A DNA stretch of 64,000 bases from Epinephelus fuscoguttatus (taxonomy: Eukaryota; Chordata; Actinopteri; Perciformes; Serranidae). Position numbers and translations under genes: made by a program. Position 1 is the first letter of the stretch; every line of letters starts with the position of its first letter. Shown one piece after another: positions 13,017-26,800 of this stretch. Location of the stretch: assembly GCF_011397635.1 (NCBI RefSeq), contig NC_064769.1, forward strand, positions 18,431,207 to 18,495,206, read 5' to 3'. The notes under the pieces were generated by a model, which did no database searches, was not told the origin of the DNA, and saw only the letters and a program-made list of their open reading frames with translations.

Positions 13017-14832
13017 TAAATATTCTTTTTTTATTATCTTATTCTTCAGATGTGTTGAAATGTGTGTTTGCCTATAGACTGATTTGCACAGTCAGCTGGT
13101 AATTAAACAGGATTAAGTAATTGTGAGCATACCGACTGAACATGGTCTGCATAGTTCATTGCAGGATACTACTCGAAAATGATTCTGAAAATTCAGACCC
13201 ATAAAATATAGCTTCACCCATTTTTTTCACTTGGATTAATTAAATATTTATATTGCTATATTGAGTTGTTGTAATTTGTATGTACATAGTTTTTACCTGG
13301 TTTAGTTTAGTTTAATAGGATCCCCATGAGCTACGGCATTGCAGCAGCTATTCTTCCTGAGGTCCTGATGTTTCAAAATTTTGTTTTAATGCCATTTAAG
13401 TGAGAACAATTAACTCAAAATTCATAAAGGTCTGATTAACTTATCTCTATCTGCACTGGATAACTTTCCTCTAGGCCACAACTAAGGATTATTTTCAAAA
13501 TTGATTAATCTTCTAACTGTTTTCTCAACTGTTTAGTTTATGACATAGACATCCATTGGTGCTGCTGAGGACAGCTCGTAGCACAGACCAGAAGTCAAGT
13601 TTGAAAACAAGTACAAATACTTTTACAGTAAATGTCAAGAACTAACACCTCCACCTGAGACAGAACAAGCTGCCACTGGTGCTGTTAATGAGCGTGGAGT
13701 TGCATTGCTGGTTTCCCACCCAATCACCCTCAAGGCTCGGGAAATAGTTTTAAATCACAGGACATTCAGATGTTTCCCTGTGAGTTCTGGTCTCATCGAG
13801 CCCAAAATCACTACAAGTTTTCTTGAACACATCAGGCTGAAAACTTTAAGACCTCAACATTGACCTCTGCACAAAATCTTCAGGTAAGCTACTCCTTTTA
13901 AAAGGACACATTGACATTTTGACTGAAGCCAGCTGTTTTCATTTAACAGGCACAGTTTTCTGCCTCTGCTTGCCAGATTCTCTGACAATTAAAGCAGATT
14001 GTTGGCATTCCTCGTTGAAACACAGGCGTACGACTTGCTGCAAATCAGTGGTGTTATTGAGGAATGATAATGAGCAATTTCACAGTTAATACGAAAACTA
14101 TTTGCTCAGAATATGAACGAGTGCATGTTGATGAAAAGTGACTTTCAAAGTGTCAAAGTTTCCAGTTAAAGTCGGAAGAGGGGTCGAACAAAAACTGCTG
14201 TCTTTGTTTCCCCTCCAAAACGGATCTATCAGTATGTTACTACTCCTACAGTGCATATAGTGGTGGTGTCATTTCTGCAGAGGAAGCCAGAGACGCATCT
14301 AGTCTGAGAATGGCCCGAGTGGTTTGCTGATAAAGAGAGAGCAGGGGAAGTAGCCATGCGACGTTATTCATTCAGGAAGCATGAGAGAGGAAGAACAGGA
14401 GGAAGTGAGCAAGAGGGAAAGTGAGAAGGGGAGTGAGATGGATTGAGTAAAGCAAAGGCACGACAGATTGAGTACAAAAAAAAAAAACTTAACCCCTTTG
14501 TTTCACTAACCCAGGAGTGAGCACGAGGCTTGCGGTGGCCAGTGCATCGGTCATTGAGTTAGTCAAGTCCGTAAGCGGATCGGCTTACCTCTGGCGTGTC
14601 TCAGCGCGTCTTCCTGCTCGGTTAGCTACTAAGCCTACTGACACAGTGATGGGGGTCTCTCAGGCAGGCTGGGAGGGAGCGTGAGTGTGTGTTAGAGTGT
14701 GCGTTTGTGTCAGAGAGAAAAGGCGTCAGGGCTGGTCCTCAGTATTGTTCCTTGAAATCTTTTCTATCTCACTCTGGGGCCCCTGCAACCCTCAGCTCTC
14801 CTCAGCGTCGGCCTCTGTGATGTGTGGCATCC

Positions 14833-17800
14833 TCAGTATCGGTACATGTCGTAGGTACTGACCCAAGATGAAGGGAAAGCCCATGTGGGAAACTTGTGGA
14901 GGATTCCCTCCAGTTGAGCAGTCCTTCTATCTTGTCCGAAGAAATAGTGGGAAGAGATGGCAACGGAGATCATCCCCTCAGGGCCTGATGGGTCCGGATC
15001 TCTGGGAGGCTGAAAGAAGGACCGCCATGAATGTTAGACCAGCTGTTTAACGAAGCCCTATGAAAAATCACTTTGCCTTAGCTTTATTATGCTGCATGTG
15101 TTTCAGCTTATGCAATGGACTTTAGAAGAGTCTTTAAACAGTCATGGAGTTCGCTTGAACCCATGCAATTGTTAATGCAATTCAAATATAAGTCTCAAAA
15201 ATTGGAGTTTAATGGTGTTCACATGACAGCAACACAGTCCAACTGTGTCCTGCCACGAGTTAATCTCCTGCAGACATCACTGACTGGGACCATGAGGTGA
15301 AGTTTTGCAGAAATCCAGATATGCAAGGAATGAAAAAAATGGCATAAAAAACTAAGCATCTGTCTGGATACTTAAGTCTGTCAAAGGTGCAGCAGTACCT
15401 GAGGATTTATTGTGGGCAAGGAAAACCATCTTAAAGGGATAGTTTGACATTGTGGGAAATATGCTTATTTGAGTTAGATGGTTGTGTAGATATCTTAATT
15501 TCTTATTAATTTCTTATAACCAAAACGAACAGGTGACAGTGACAAACTGATGCTTTAACAGATTATCTCCTTTCCAAAAACAGAAAGCAGTTTGAATAAT
15601 TCACATGACAAAAACACAAAGAGCAGCAACATTAGATGTTAATAAGTACAACAAGTACAGAAAGCCCAGTAAGATGCAGACAGTACCTGTATTTCAAACC
15701 AGAAAGTCCACGTAGGGGCATCAAGGCCGTGGGAATAGAAGACAAAATATTCTCCGCTCAGGTCGAACTGAGGTGTCCCGTCACCGAAGGACCAGGTGGA
15801 GAGGCTGGCTCCTCGGTGAGGCATCAGATACAGGGACATGTGACTGGGACCTGTACAGGACAGGACACAAGTTAACATATATGCAGACATACACACCCAG
15901 ATCAACCAGCTGGATAATGAGTGTACACAAATGAAGCTGTTCTGGAGCTTTTGAGCGTACCACATGATCTTCCTCAGCAGATGGCATTTGCTCAGTTGAC
16001 GTATAAATTTGGGTGTTTACGATCCTTTTGACGAGATTTTTTAAAGCCACCACGGATGTGTTGATATGTCCTCACAGTGCTCAGACATCTACATTTCTAT
16101 GACATCTCAGTGTTGAGGCTGTCAACTAATGTTTCCAAGATCAACGCTGAACTTTCAATCAATCATTTAACGTCTCAAAACGTCTCAACAGACATAATGT
16201 CAGTGCTGATGTAAACTCTCCATTTCATTTGATGTGTCTCTGGATATTTTCAGTATGCACAGCCACTGCTGCCTGCCCTGTCTGTGAATATGCTGCCGTC
16301 ACCAGCCAAGATTCTTCTGCACTGCTCATATGGCTCAAGTCCAATTTAAGTCACGTGACATTGGCGTTGAGTTGCAAGTCTTTTTTATAATAGTGTTTCA
16401 CTCTACCTGCAAGTCCTAGAAAGAAGGCACCATTTTAAACATAGTGTCTATCCATACTAACACGCCTGAAAACGCATATCACATGACTCATTTATTTGCT
16501 TGGAGTGATGATGAGTTTGAACTGTTACTGAAATTATCACAAGGCTGTCAAGGTGGTGGAAAACATAAATTGGGAGTTGTTACAAAGCAAATACGGTGAC
16601 ATATTGAAGTAGTACAGGGAGCATAATCCATCACCTGAGGGAGCTTTGGCGATGGGAAAGGAGCACTCACAATAAAAGGATGAAATTATAAAAGCTATGT
16701 TTTGGCTTGACATATTCTGTTACTGTTAAATTCTGCTTGGGAAGCAAACATGGGTGTCTGCGTCATTGTTTTCAAAAGTCTTGATTTCCACCTATCCAGA
16801 CTCAAACAAAACCCCAGAGCAACCCCAGGGTAAAACTGGTAAGCCGTGTTTTTCAAAGGTCTCTGGTTTGGGATTGTGGACAAGCCAGAGAAGTTTGGAC
16901 ACTAGGCATAAACGTAGCAATAGTTATGCATTTTAAAACAGAAACATATTCATGTGGATGCAGTCTTAGTGTATTTGTGTTGGTTTGGCGACATAAAGTG
17001 CTCCTGACCTTTCACACTGAAGGTCATCTTGATCGTCCCCCAGCTGGTCTCCTCTCTCGACAGCAGGCTGAACTCCACAGGAGAGCTGGGAGATACCTCT
17101 GGAGCAGGAAGGTACCAGTTCTTCCTGCAGATAGGAAGAATATAAAGTATTAAAGGTCCATACGTGAAGACAATTACATCAGAGCATGGAAACAATGCTG
17201 TCAGCTACAAGGCTGTGTTACTGACTTGCTGAGGAACTTCACAGGTAGGAACCAGGGGTAACCACAGAAGGGCCGGTCCTCATGGCAGCTGGTGCGAACG
17301 CTGTCATTGATCTCGGGGATATGTGGTTGGATGTGCTGTATGCCTGTGTAGTCAAAACTGTTGATCCACAGACCTGAGTCTTTGCTCTCCACCTGGCCCT
17401 GGAGATTGTGGAAGGTCCGTGTCGTATGCTGCAGGAAGGTACACAAACATTTTTCATTTATTTTTTTTAAGCGCACATCTTCCTCCAACCGGCCTTGTTC
17501 AATAGCTGTTTTAAAGAGTGACTTCCTGCCAAAATTACTCTCTGTGATTCACATCAGCAGGTGGAGGAGTGGAATCAAAGCACTTTTATTTTATCACAAA
17601 AACTCATAGAGAGATGTCATGGTGTGCAGCGTCCCAGTTACAAAAACATGCTATATACAGTAGAAGCTTTGTATTTCACCTGCTCCCAACAAAAGATTTT
17701 AATCATGTAGGCAGAGGCTGCTCTGCGGGATAGTCACTTGAGGCAGAACAAAAAAATTGACCGAACAAAATATAATATAATTCTGCAGCAGAAGTGTTTT

Positions 17801-20800
17801 TTACAACATTAAACTGTTCATGTTGGATTTTTACCACTTTGAATACAATTTTTTTTAACAGAGCTAGTAAAATATCTTCAAAATCCAAAATGGAAAAGAC
17901 AACTTTCAAGAATCTGAATGGAATGTATGACTCCCATATTGTGGAGAGAAAAAAATTGAATATATGAGGCATTTCCACGTCCTTTCCTGAACAAGATTTA
18001 GATGCATGTGTTTCTGTGTGTATATTTGTGCTTCTCTATGTGTGGTGTGACTCTGAACCTGAAGGAAGACTCGTTTCGGCCGCGGGCTGTCAGGATTGCC
18101 TGAATAAGGAAAGAGGAGGCCACAGGACATCAACAGGAACATGACGATGAAGACCGAGCCCAGGCCAGCCAGGATCCACTTAGTGCTCCGTACCAAGTAG
18201 ATAAAATGCAGCTGAGCGAGAGAGAGAAATATATTATGTTACCAGAGTGGAGGAACAAGCTATGCTGCAGTCTTTTTGAAATTACAACAAACATCAGAAC
18301 ACTTTGGTGAAATGGTAGATTACACACAGAGGTTAGTTTGCTTATCTAAAGTCACACGTTTAATGTCAATAAACTGCTCAAACAAAACACTGCTGCCTTG
18401 AGCTTAATACAGTAAAACTGGTTTGGTCATGTGTATTCTGTCCTGAATACACTCTCCAATGTGATCTCAAGGTTATTCTGCTGACAAAAAAAAAAACAGA
18501 TTTGTTGTTCATTGTTGAATACTTACAAAGAAAGATGAGAGAAAAATGGTTGCTAGGGTGACCAGGGAGGCCATCACCACTTCAGGAGGTATCTCGGTGC
18601 CGCTGCGACCCATTATGGGTGTGAAAATCTCAAACACCACCCAGATGAGGAACATGAAGTGGACGTAAGGCAATGCCAGGCCCAACAGATAGAGCACACT
18701 ATACTTCACTGATGCTCCTGCAGAAAGACGGAGACGATGCTGTTAGTCACAAAAAAACTGAACCAGACAAGGATCAGACCATTAAATCCTTTTGGTTGCC
18801 CCACAGCTATGAGAATCACGCTTAAAAGAATACTTCACCCACAAAGTGATCATTTGTATAGCAATTATGTTGACTTCATGAAAAAAAAAGATGTTTTTCT
18901 CACATGTCTCCAGTAAAAAAAAGAAGGCAAAAAATGGGGAAACTTTTGATGACTTAAAGTCATACCAGTCCCCATTTAACACATCAAAACTTTATCAAAA
19001 CATCTGTCTCAACCATCACAAAATCTCACACAACTCATGCAGCATAATACAAGTCACATTAACCCAGTCATATGCTCAGTACTTCTCAAACAGTACTTCT
19101 TGATGAGGAACTGAACTAAAAGTGAAACTTAATCTACGCTCTCTTCAAAAATGGACAACTTTGGACAGAAACAATAATTGTACCTTGCTGAACATGGGAG
19201 CTACTGGTCTATCACTGCCTCAACTGGAAGTCTGTTTGTGTTATTGTGTGACTTGGTGTTTTAAAGGACTAATTTGAATTCACCGAAGTCACACAATGAC
19301 ACAAACAAACTACAGATCGAGGCTGCAGTAGACCAGCAGCTACCGTGTTCAGCAAGGTAGAATCAGCGATATAAGGGCTTCAGTTCCCTGTCAAAAAGGG
19401 CTACCAACAGCAAGATGATGTGGTGACAATATTCTCAATGTAGATTTTGAGTGAGCCTTTTTTTAGATGGCTACAGCACATTTTGTTGAGCCTCATGGAC
19501 AAGAGGTGCACCTGCACTTTTTTTGGGAAAATGTTTTAAATAGTAACATTTTAGCAAAAAAGCTTGTGTTAAGGAAATATTGAGCAAATGACTGGATTAT
19601 ACTGCACGAGTTGTGTCAGAATTCGTAAATGGATCATTTAACATAGCTTTGTTTAACGCAGACCCCTATAACTTCAACTAATCAAGAATTTTCTCAGTTT
19701 TTGGATTCTATGTTCACCGTGGAGGCATGCCAGTTTTCTTCACTAATTCAATGTAACACAGGGTGAGTGAGTAACTGATGAAAAAATGTCATTTTGGAGG
19801 TGAAGTACTCTTGGAAACCTAATAAAACAGTATCATTAAAGTATCGTACACATGAGGATAGGGACACACACAGTTGCTCCTCTGAGGCATTTATCGCATT
19901 TCTTGAACTTTGTTGTACACGTGTAAGTTATGAAAGTAGCTGTGTGATTCATAGAACAACAATAGAACATAATACTTTTATCTCTGGAGTCTGAAATTTA
20001 GGCATCACTTTTGATTCTCAACTGAACTTTGAACCACATGTCAATAATCTCATTAAATCCTGCTATTTCTACCTATAAAATATCATTAACATTAAATCAG
20101 CTGTGTCTTTTCTAGACCTAAAAAAAGCGTATTCATGCTTTTGTATTCTCATGCCTTGACTATTGTAATGCACTGTTTACATGCCTCAGTAAATCTTCAG
20201 TAGCTCGGCTTCAACTAGTACAGGACGCTGCAGCTCATATTTCTAACTCGTATAAATCGTAGGGTCACATATCACCACAATTCTCGCCTCCCTCCATAGG
20301 TTGACAGTTAACTTCAGAATTGATTTTAAGATTCTTTTAATCACTTTTAGAATTCAACATGGTTTAGCCCCAAGTTATATAGCTGACCATGTGACTTTCT
20401 AGTATTTTTACACACCGATATATAAACATTTTTTGTAAATAAAGTTGAGTTGAGTGTTTACCTCTGTGTTTAAATTCTTTCGCCAGCATCAGTCTGGTGG
20501 CCAGGGGGAAGGCCACCATTAGCATGGGCACATAGGCTGAACACAGGCCCTGCTGGGTCAGCCACACTAGGCTGCAGCACCACAGCAACAAGCTCACGTC
20601 AAAGTAGAGTTCGCCCAGCTCCACCAAACGGACACCCTGCACAGAGAACACATATAGCAGCTTAATATAGAAGGGATATGCATGAGCAGATTAGAGGAGG
20701 TTGCCCTATGATGCATGATGCTTTGAGAGGCGAGGAACCAGCTGATGTGCATTTGTGGAAAAATCTAACTGTTGCTTTACGAGAAGAAACCTTGGGATTA

Positions 20801-23800
20801 AAATTTGTTGACATAGAGGAATGCTTAAAGTTTCTGTGTGTGTGCGCCATGGCAGCGCGTACTCCTCACTCATCAGATAAGCAGCCTCTGAAATGCATCT
20901 GTTTAATTAAGGAATAGCACAGAGCTGCTGAGGTTGTTTTATCGGCTGCTCATGAGGAGATTGAGTGTGTTGGCCAGTACCTGGTGTTTATATCTAGACT
21001 GTATCCTCAGTCCCGGCCTTATATACTTATATCCATCACGAGTAATATTACATACACCTTTTTACAAATCACAAGACAATCACTCACTCATCATGACTGC
21101 TGTGTATAAACACTAAACAGGAACAAAGAATCAATGACCTGATTTGAAACTTCCCAGTTCCTACAGCAGGGACCCTGACCTCACTTGCATCCTGAAACTA
21201 AATCTATAAACTAAAAAGGAACATCTCTATTACTACAGGAAGAATTCACTGACCTAATTTACCATGCATTACTGTAGGATGACTGAGAGGCTTGCTGCAA
21301 TATTTGGTTACGAAGCACAACATCCCACAAGTACACAAGGCAGTATTGTTCCATTAAAATGAACATCAAGATCACGGCTTCACTGAGAAGCATTCATCCG
21401 GTTCCTCTCACACGTTGCCTTCTGGTTGAATGACTTTTCAACTAGATGTAATATAGAAACCCCTCTATACACAAACATAATCTGCACAACAGCATATGGT
21501 CATGCAACACTGCCATGCAAATAAATCTGAAGAGGGAACTTTGTACAGCGGATTTTGGTCTTGACTGATGTGGGACTAGAACCCCTTCAACTCTCTGCGT
21601 GTACTTTTGCAGAAAAGAAGTGATGATTTTTGTGTTGCCTGCTTCAGAGTCATTGTGGTTAAAGCAGAACAGTGACTCTGAACCAGGGGTACTTGTACTG
21701 CAGAGAGTACTTCAGTAGTTGCCAGGGAGTGCATGGAATTATTGTGCTAGCTACTATGGTAAAATAGAATTTATGACTTGAAAAAAGAAGACACCTACAT
21801 ATTTATTCGACTACATATTACACCTGAACAATTCTGCATTTCGGAGCATGAGAAAATAGTAAGCAATGAGCAGAACAGTTGAAACAGTTAGCAGAAAGTA
21901 AATGATCCTGAAAGTACGGATAGACCGATATGGATTTTTTAGAGCCGATGCCGATACCGATTTTTTTCCATCACCCTTAGCCGATGACTGATTATGGACT
22001 GCCGATTTTCTTGAGCCGAAATTTTGGGGCCAATACTGCTTTTGCTCCCTCAATTTACATCAAAAAAATGACACAATGATAACAAATATTACAGGTCTCA
22101 AGTTTAAAATAAGAAACATTTATTGAACAGTAAAAAATACTAAAACAAGATGGAAAGTTGAGGTAGAACAGGTAGAATATTATTATTATTATTATTATTA
22201 TTATACATTCAAATAAAAAAAAGAGTTTAGTGCTCTTAAATCTACCAGTAATGTCTTTATAAAATAAACAAATATTTAAGCTGAAGCATAAATAAAACAA
22301 CAACTACTGTACACAGTAGGATTCGCTGCATGTGCGCTGCAGGGTCTTCCGGCAACACAGGGCTGCCCATGGATGCCTGTCTGTAAATCATGCCAGGGAA
22401 AAAATAAATCAGCGAACCCACGCGCGTATCGGCCAATGCCGATACAAGTAAAAAAACTCAAATATCGGCCCGATATATCGGCCAGCCGATGTATCGGTCT
22501 ATCCTTACTTGAAACACTTCAAAGGAATACTTCACCCTCCAAATGATTATTTGTATCCCAATTACTCACTCCAAACTTTGTTTTCTTTGCATGCCTTCTC
22601 AGTGAATTAAGACTCTAAAACCTAAGAAAATTCTTGATCAGTTGAAATAAAAGCGGTCCATGTTTTTTCAATGTCTCACACAACTCTGCAGTATAATCCA
22701 AGTCTCATTTTTCCGGTCGTATGCTCAGTACTTCCAAAATTGACTGCCTTTTCCGAAAGGGAACTGAACTGAAAGTAAAACTTACCTATGCTCTCTTCAA
22801 AACCAGACTCCACTGACAAAAACAGTAATTTTACTTCGTTGAACATGAGAGTTGCTGGTCTACCGCTGCCTCGATTACTTAGTTTGTCTGTGTTATTGTG
22901 TGACTTTGGTGTATCCAAACTTACCCCTTAAAACACCAAAGTCACACAATAATACAAACTAACTAACTGATCGAGGCAGTGGTAGACCAGCACTCCTGTG
23001 TTCAGTGAAGTAAAAGTACGGTTTTGTCAATGGAGTCTTGCTTTGAAGACAGCCATGCTCACCAGAGGCATGCAAGAAAAACATTATCTTCATAAATTTA
23101 ATGTAACACAGGGTGAGTAATTGTTACACAAATGTTTGTTTGTGGGGTGAAATATTCCTTTAAGTGGTAGAAATACAAATGCAAACTTGACCAAACCAAT
23201 CTTAACTTGGACATCTCCACTGAATGAAAAGAAATTCTACTATTCACCATTATATCCACTTTTATATCATTTAAAATCAATAGAAATGAGCACATTTGGA
23301 ACATGATGGATGGTGTTGATGAAGCAATACTGTAAATCAGGCAAAAAAAGGTTGGAAACCACTGAATCAGACGACCAAATGAACAATAGCCAAACAATTT
23401 TAGTCATTTGTAGATGCAGGCATCAATTCATCTTCTTTTATGACTCAAGTCTGTCTGTCTGCTCGATTCTAGACTCTTCTGTCAAAGAAAATACCATTTA
23501 AAAAATGAGGCCAAACATATATTGCGCTCTTTCAATAGAGATTTTGTTTCACTGGAGATGAAGCCTTATGTGCTCTGACTAGCACAAAGGTTAGTCTGTG
23601 TCCTTTTCTGGAAAATGGCCATGAAAAGCTGGAGTTCATTATGTGGTTAGCTCAGATGAAAATAAAGTTTCTGTAATGGTTTCAATCTCAAATAAACGCT
23701 TATATTTACTAAATGTCACACGTACAATATGTCAGTTGAATTGCAGCTAGCTGCCCCTAAAATGTACAAAATGTACAACGCACAGAGAGCTCTCTGACTG

Positions 23801-26800
23801 CCTCTGGAAATGCAAGAACAGGCTTTGCTATCAGCAGAGATGCTACCATTTGATAGCTGGAAAACCACAGCGAGACAGGTCCAGTGGCTCCCAGTCTCCT
23901 ATCTGGCAAATGATTGTGCACATGTGACTGACAGATGACTGCTGATCAGACACCTCTACAATTTAGCAATCACACACAATGAGCTGCTGTTCTGTAACCA
24001 CCAGGGAGGAAGAGGAACTGGCTTTCTCCTCTCTGCACTTTAGTCCCCATTAAATGTGAGCTCAGTGAGTCAACGTGAGATATTAGGCTCAAGTGAATAG
24101 TGATCTCGAACAATAAACAAAAATGCAACGGAGGAAAGCATCGCTTAAGATTTTGATCTACATCCAGCTGGTCGACATTCTTCCCGCTTAAACTGATCAA
24201 ATATGTCAACACTCTCCTTTTGTATAGACTTATGGCTCACACTTCATTTCGTGTGGCAAAGAAAGGGCAGAGTAGCCGCATTGATCAGTACTTCCTAAGA
24301 AGTCAGTCGAGTCAGTCGGATGAAGTCCAGCGGCAGGTAGAAAACCACAGTTCGCAGGATATCAGTAACGCTGCCACTGAGGAGGAGGGGGTAGTAAGAG
24401 AAGATGCAGGTGACACTGAGGCCAGTATGCTAGCCAGAGAGAGAACCATGGAGCAAAAGGTTAGAGTTAGATGGCCTAGAGCAAATGACAGTAAAGAATG
24501 GGAGATAGTTAATAGAGATTTGTCAGTAATCTTGAGTAGGCTTAGAGGAAATGCAATGGAAAGGTTAGAAAAGATGGGAGATATAATGTATTCATATGGT
24601 GTAGAGAGGTTTGGGGTGCATGAGAGAAAGAGGAGTGAGAGGGTACAGTCAGGTAAGTCTAGGCGGCAGAGAGAAATAGAGAAGTTAGTCAAGGAAAGGA
24701 GACAGTTAAGAAAGCAGTGGAAAGAGGCTACAGAAGAAGAAAGGGAGGGAATTAAGGTGTTGCAAGAGGAGTTGAGAAGCAGGCTAGCAGTTCTTAGAAG
24801 GGCAGAGCATCTCAGGAAAAAGAGGAGGAAGAAGGAATATGCTAGGACAGGTTTTTCAGGGACCCTTTTAAGTTTGTTAAAGGATTGTTCAGCCAGGAAA
24901 AGGGAGGGCAGCTTAAAGCAGAAAGGCTAGAGGTTGAAGAATATTTGAGAAACACATATTCAGATTTGGAGAAGAATAGGATAGTAGGTTTCCACCTGAT
25001 ATCCCTCCATTAGGAGGGATAGAGCATGAGATGGATGTCAGGCCACCTAGGTGGAAGGAAGTTCAGGAGGTGGTCAGGCGTGCGTAAAGGCTTCTTCGGC
25101 CCCAGGGCCTAATGGAGTCCCCTACCGGGTTTATAAAAGTGCGCCTGATACCCTTAAATTTTTGTGGAAACAGCTAAGAATAGTTTGGGAAAAACAAATT
25201 ATACCAAGAGCATGGCGTAGGGCAGGGGTGTCCTCATTCCTAAGGAGAAGGAGTCTGTGGACCTTAGCCAGTCCCGGATGATTTCTCTCTTGAATGTGGA
25301 GGGAAGATTTTCTTTAGTGTAGTAGCGCAGAGACTAGCTAGTTACTTAGAAAGGAATAGCTTAATAGATACCATGGTGCAGAAGGCAGGAATACCAGGTT
25401 TTTCAGGGTGTTTAGAGCATACTAGCATGATCTGGCACCAGATTCAGGCAGCGAAGATTAACAAAAGGGACCTACACGTAGTATTTTTAGATCTTGCAAA
25501 TGCATTTGGTTCAGTTCCGCACAGCCTCATTTGGAGTGCGTTTGACTACTTCAGAGTGCCACAGGTAGTTGTTAACTTAGTGAAAGCATACTTTCAGGAT
25601 ATTAGGTTGTGTCTAAGTACAGCAGGTTTCACAACAGGTTGGCAGAGGCTAGAAATAGGCATCATGGCAGGGTGTACAATTTCTCCGTTAGCATTTACTA
25701 TGGCAATGGAAGTAATCATCAGGGCTTCTAAGTGGGTGGTAGGTGGGGAGAGATGGCAGAATGGGTTGCATCTTCCACCAGTTAGGGCTTACATGGATGA
25801 CATGACACTGGTGACCACAACAATGCCATGTACAAAGAGGCTACTAGAGAAGGTAAATAAGAACCTCAAGTGGGCCAGCATGAAAATCAAGCCTAGTAAA
25901 TCTAGAAGCATCTCGATATGTAGAGGGAAATTAAGTGATAGGAAGTTTGTCATAGATGACGAGGACATCCCAACAATTAGGGAAAAGTCAGTAAAGAGCT
26001 TAGGTAGGTTGTACAATGTAGAGTTGAATGATAAGGAACAGGTGGTGAAATTTAGAAAGATGTGGCTGAAGGATTGGATAGAATAGATAAATCAGAACTT
26101 CCAGGAAAGTTGAAGTTGTGGTGTTTGCAATTTGGGCTATATCCTAGGTTAATATGGCCACTGTCAATTTATGAAATTCCAATAACTGTTGTGGAGAGAA
26201 TTGAAAGGTTGGTTAGCTCCTACATTAGGAAGTGGTTGGCGCTCCTAGATGCCTAAATAGTGTTGCATTGTATGGAAAAGGGATACTTCAGCTGCCAGTA
26301 ACTAGTTTAACAGAGGAATTTAAATGTACCAAGGTCAGGACAGAGCTCTTGTTAGCTGGGAGTAAGGATGTGGTAGTTAGGAGTGTGGTTCCAAATCCAA
26401 CCAAGGAGGAAGTGGAACCCAAGATCGGCAGTTCAGGAGGCAGAGGCAGCTCTTAGACATGCAGAGATTGTAGGTAATGTTCAGTTTGGCCGGGGAGGCC
26501 TGGGGCTTGGCTCAGGTAAACCGGTATGGAATACAGCAGGCCTCAAAGATAAAAGAAAGCTGGTTGTAGAACAGATACGCAGACAGGAAGAGATAGTAAG
26601 GGTGCAAAGGTAGTGGCCCAGGCTAAACAGGGACAGTGGTTGAATTGGGAAAGTGTAGAGAAGAGGAAGCTTAGTTGGAGGGACCTGTGGAGTATGGAGG
26701 AGAATCGTATTAGATTCCTGATAGGGGCTACATACGATGTCTTACCAACCCCCCAGAACCTAAAACTGTGGGTAAATGAGGACCCGTCATGCCCATTGTG

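Larger units (their letters stand above)
5666..14832. other. Gene-free interval between converging ric1 and ermp1, including any ermp1 3' UTR
   Basis: No spliced or intact coding sequence is visible on either strand. The interval holds several nonautonomous transposons, listed separately at 6652-7062, 7528-9123, 10435-11790 and 12651-13016. The ermp1 3' UTR must begin at 14832 on the - strand. A - strand AATAAA near 13024-13030 is one possible end, but I cannot fix it. The rest (5666-6651, 9124-10434, 13017-14832) is AT-rich, with poly-A runs (for example 9376-9393) and nothing I recognise. Confidence 0.7.

Noticed and set aside
14866-15050. 60-codon + strand frame
   Set aside because: Antisense shadow of the last ermp1 exon, which has family-matching sequence on the - strand.
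24312-24692. 126-codon reverse frames inside both retrotransposon copies (also 29100-29480)
   Set aside because: They are identical because the copies are identical. They are antisense to the basic linker region of the element's ORF, with no independent start context or motif.
24219-24930. Intact host gene starting at ATG 24220 and continuing into the retroelement frame
   Set aside because: The first ten codons lie in flanking intron DNA and the frame then runs into the 5'-truncated element; this is a chance fusion, antisense to ermp1.
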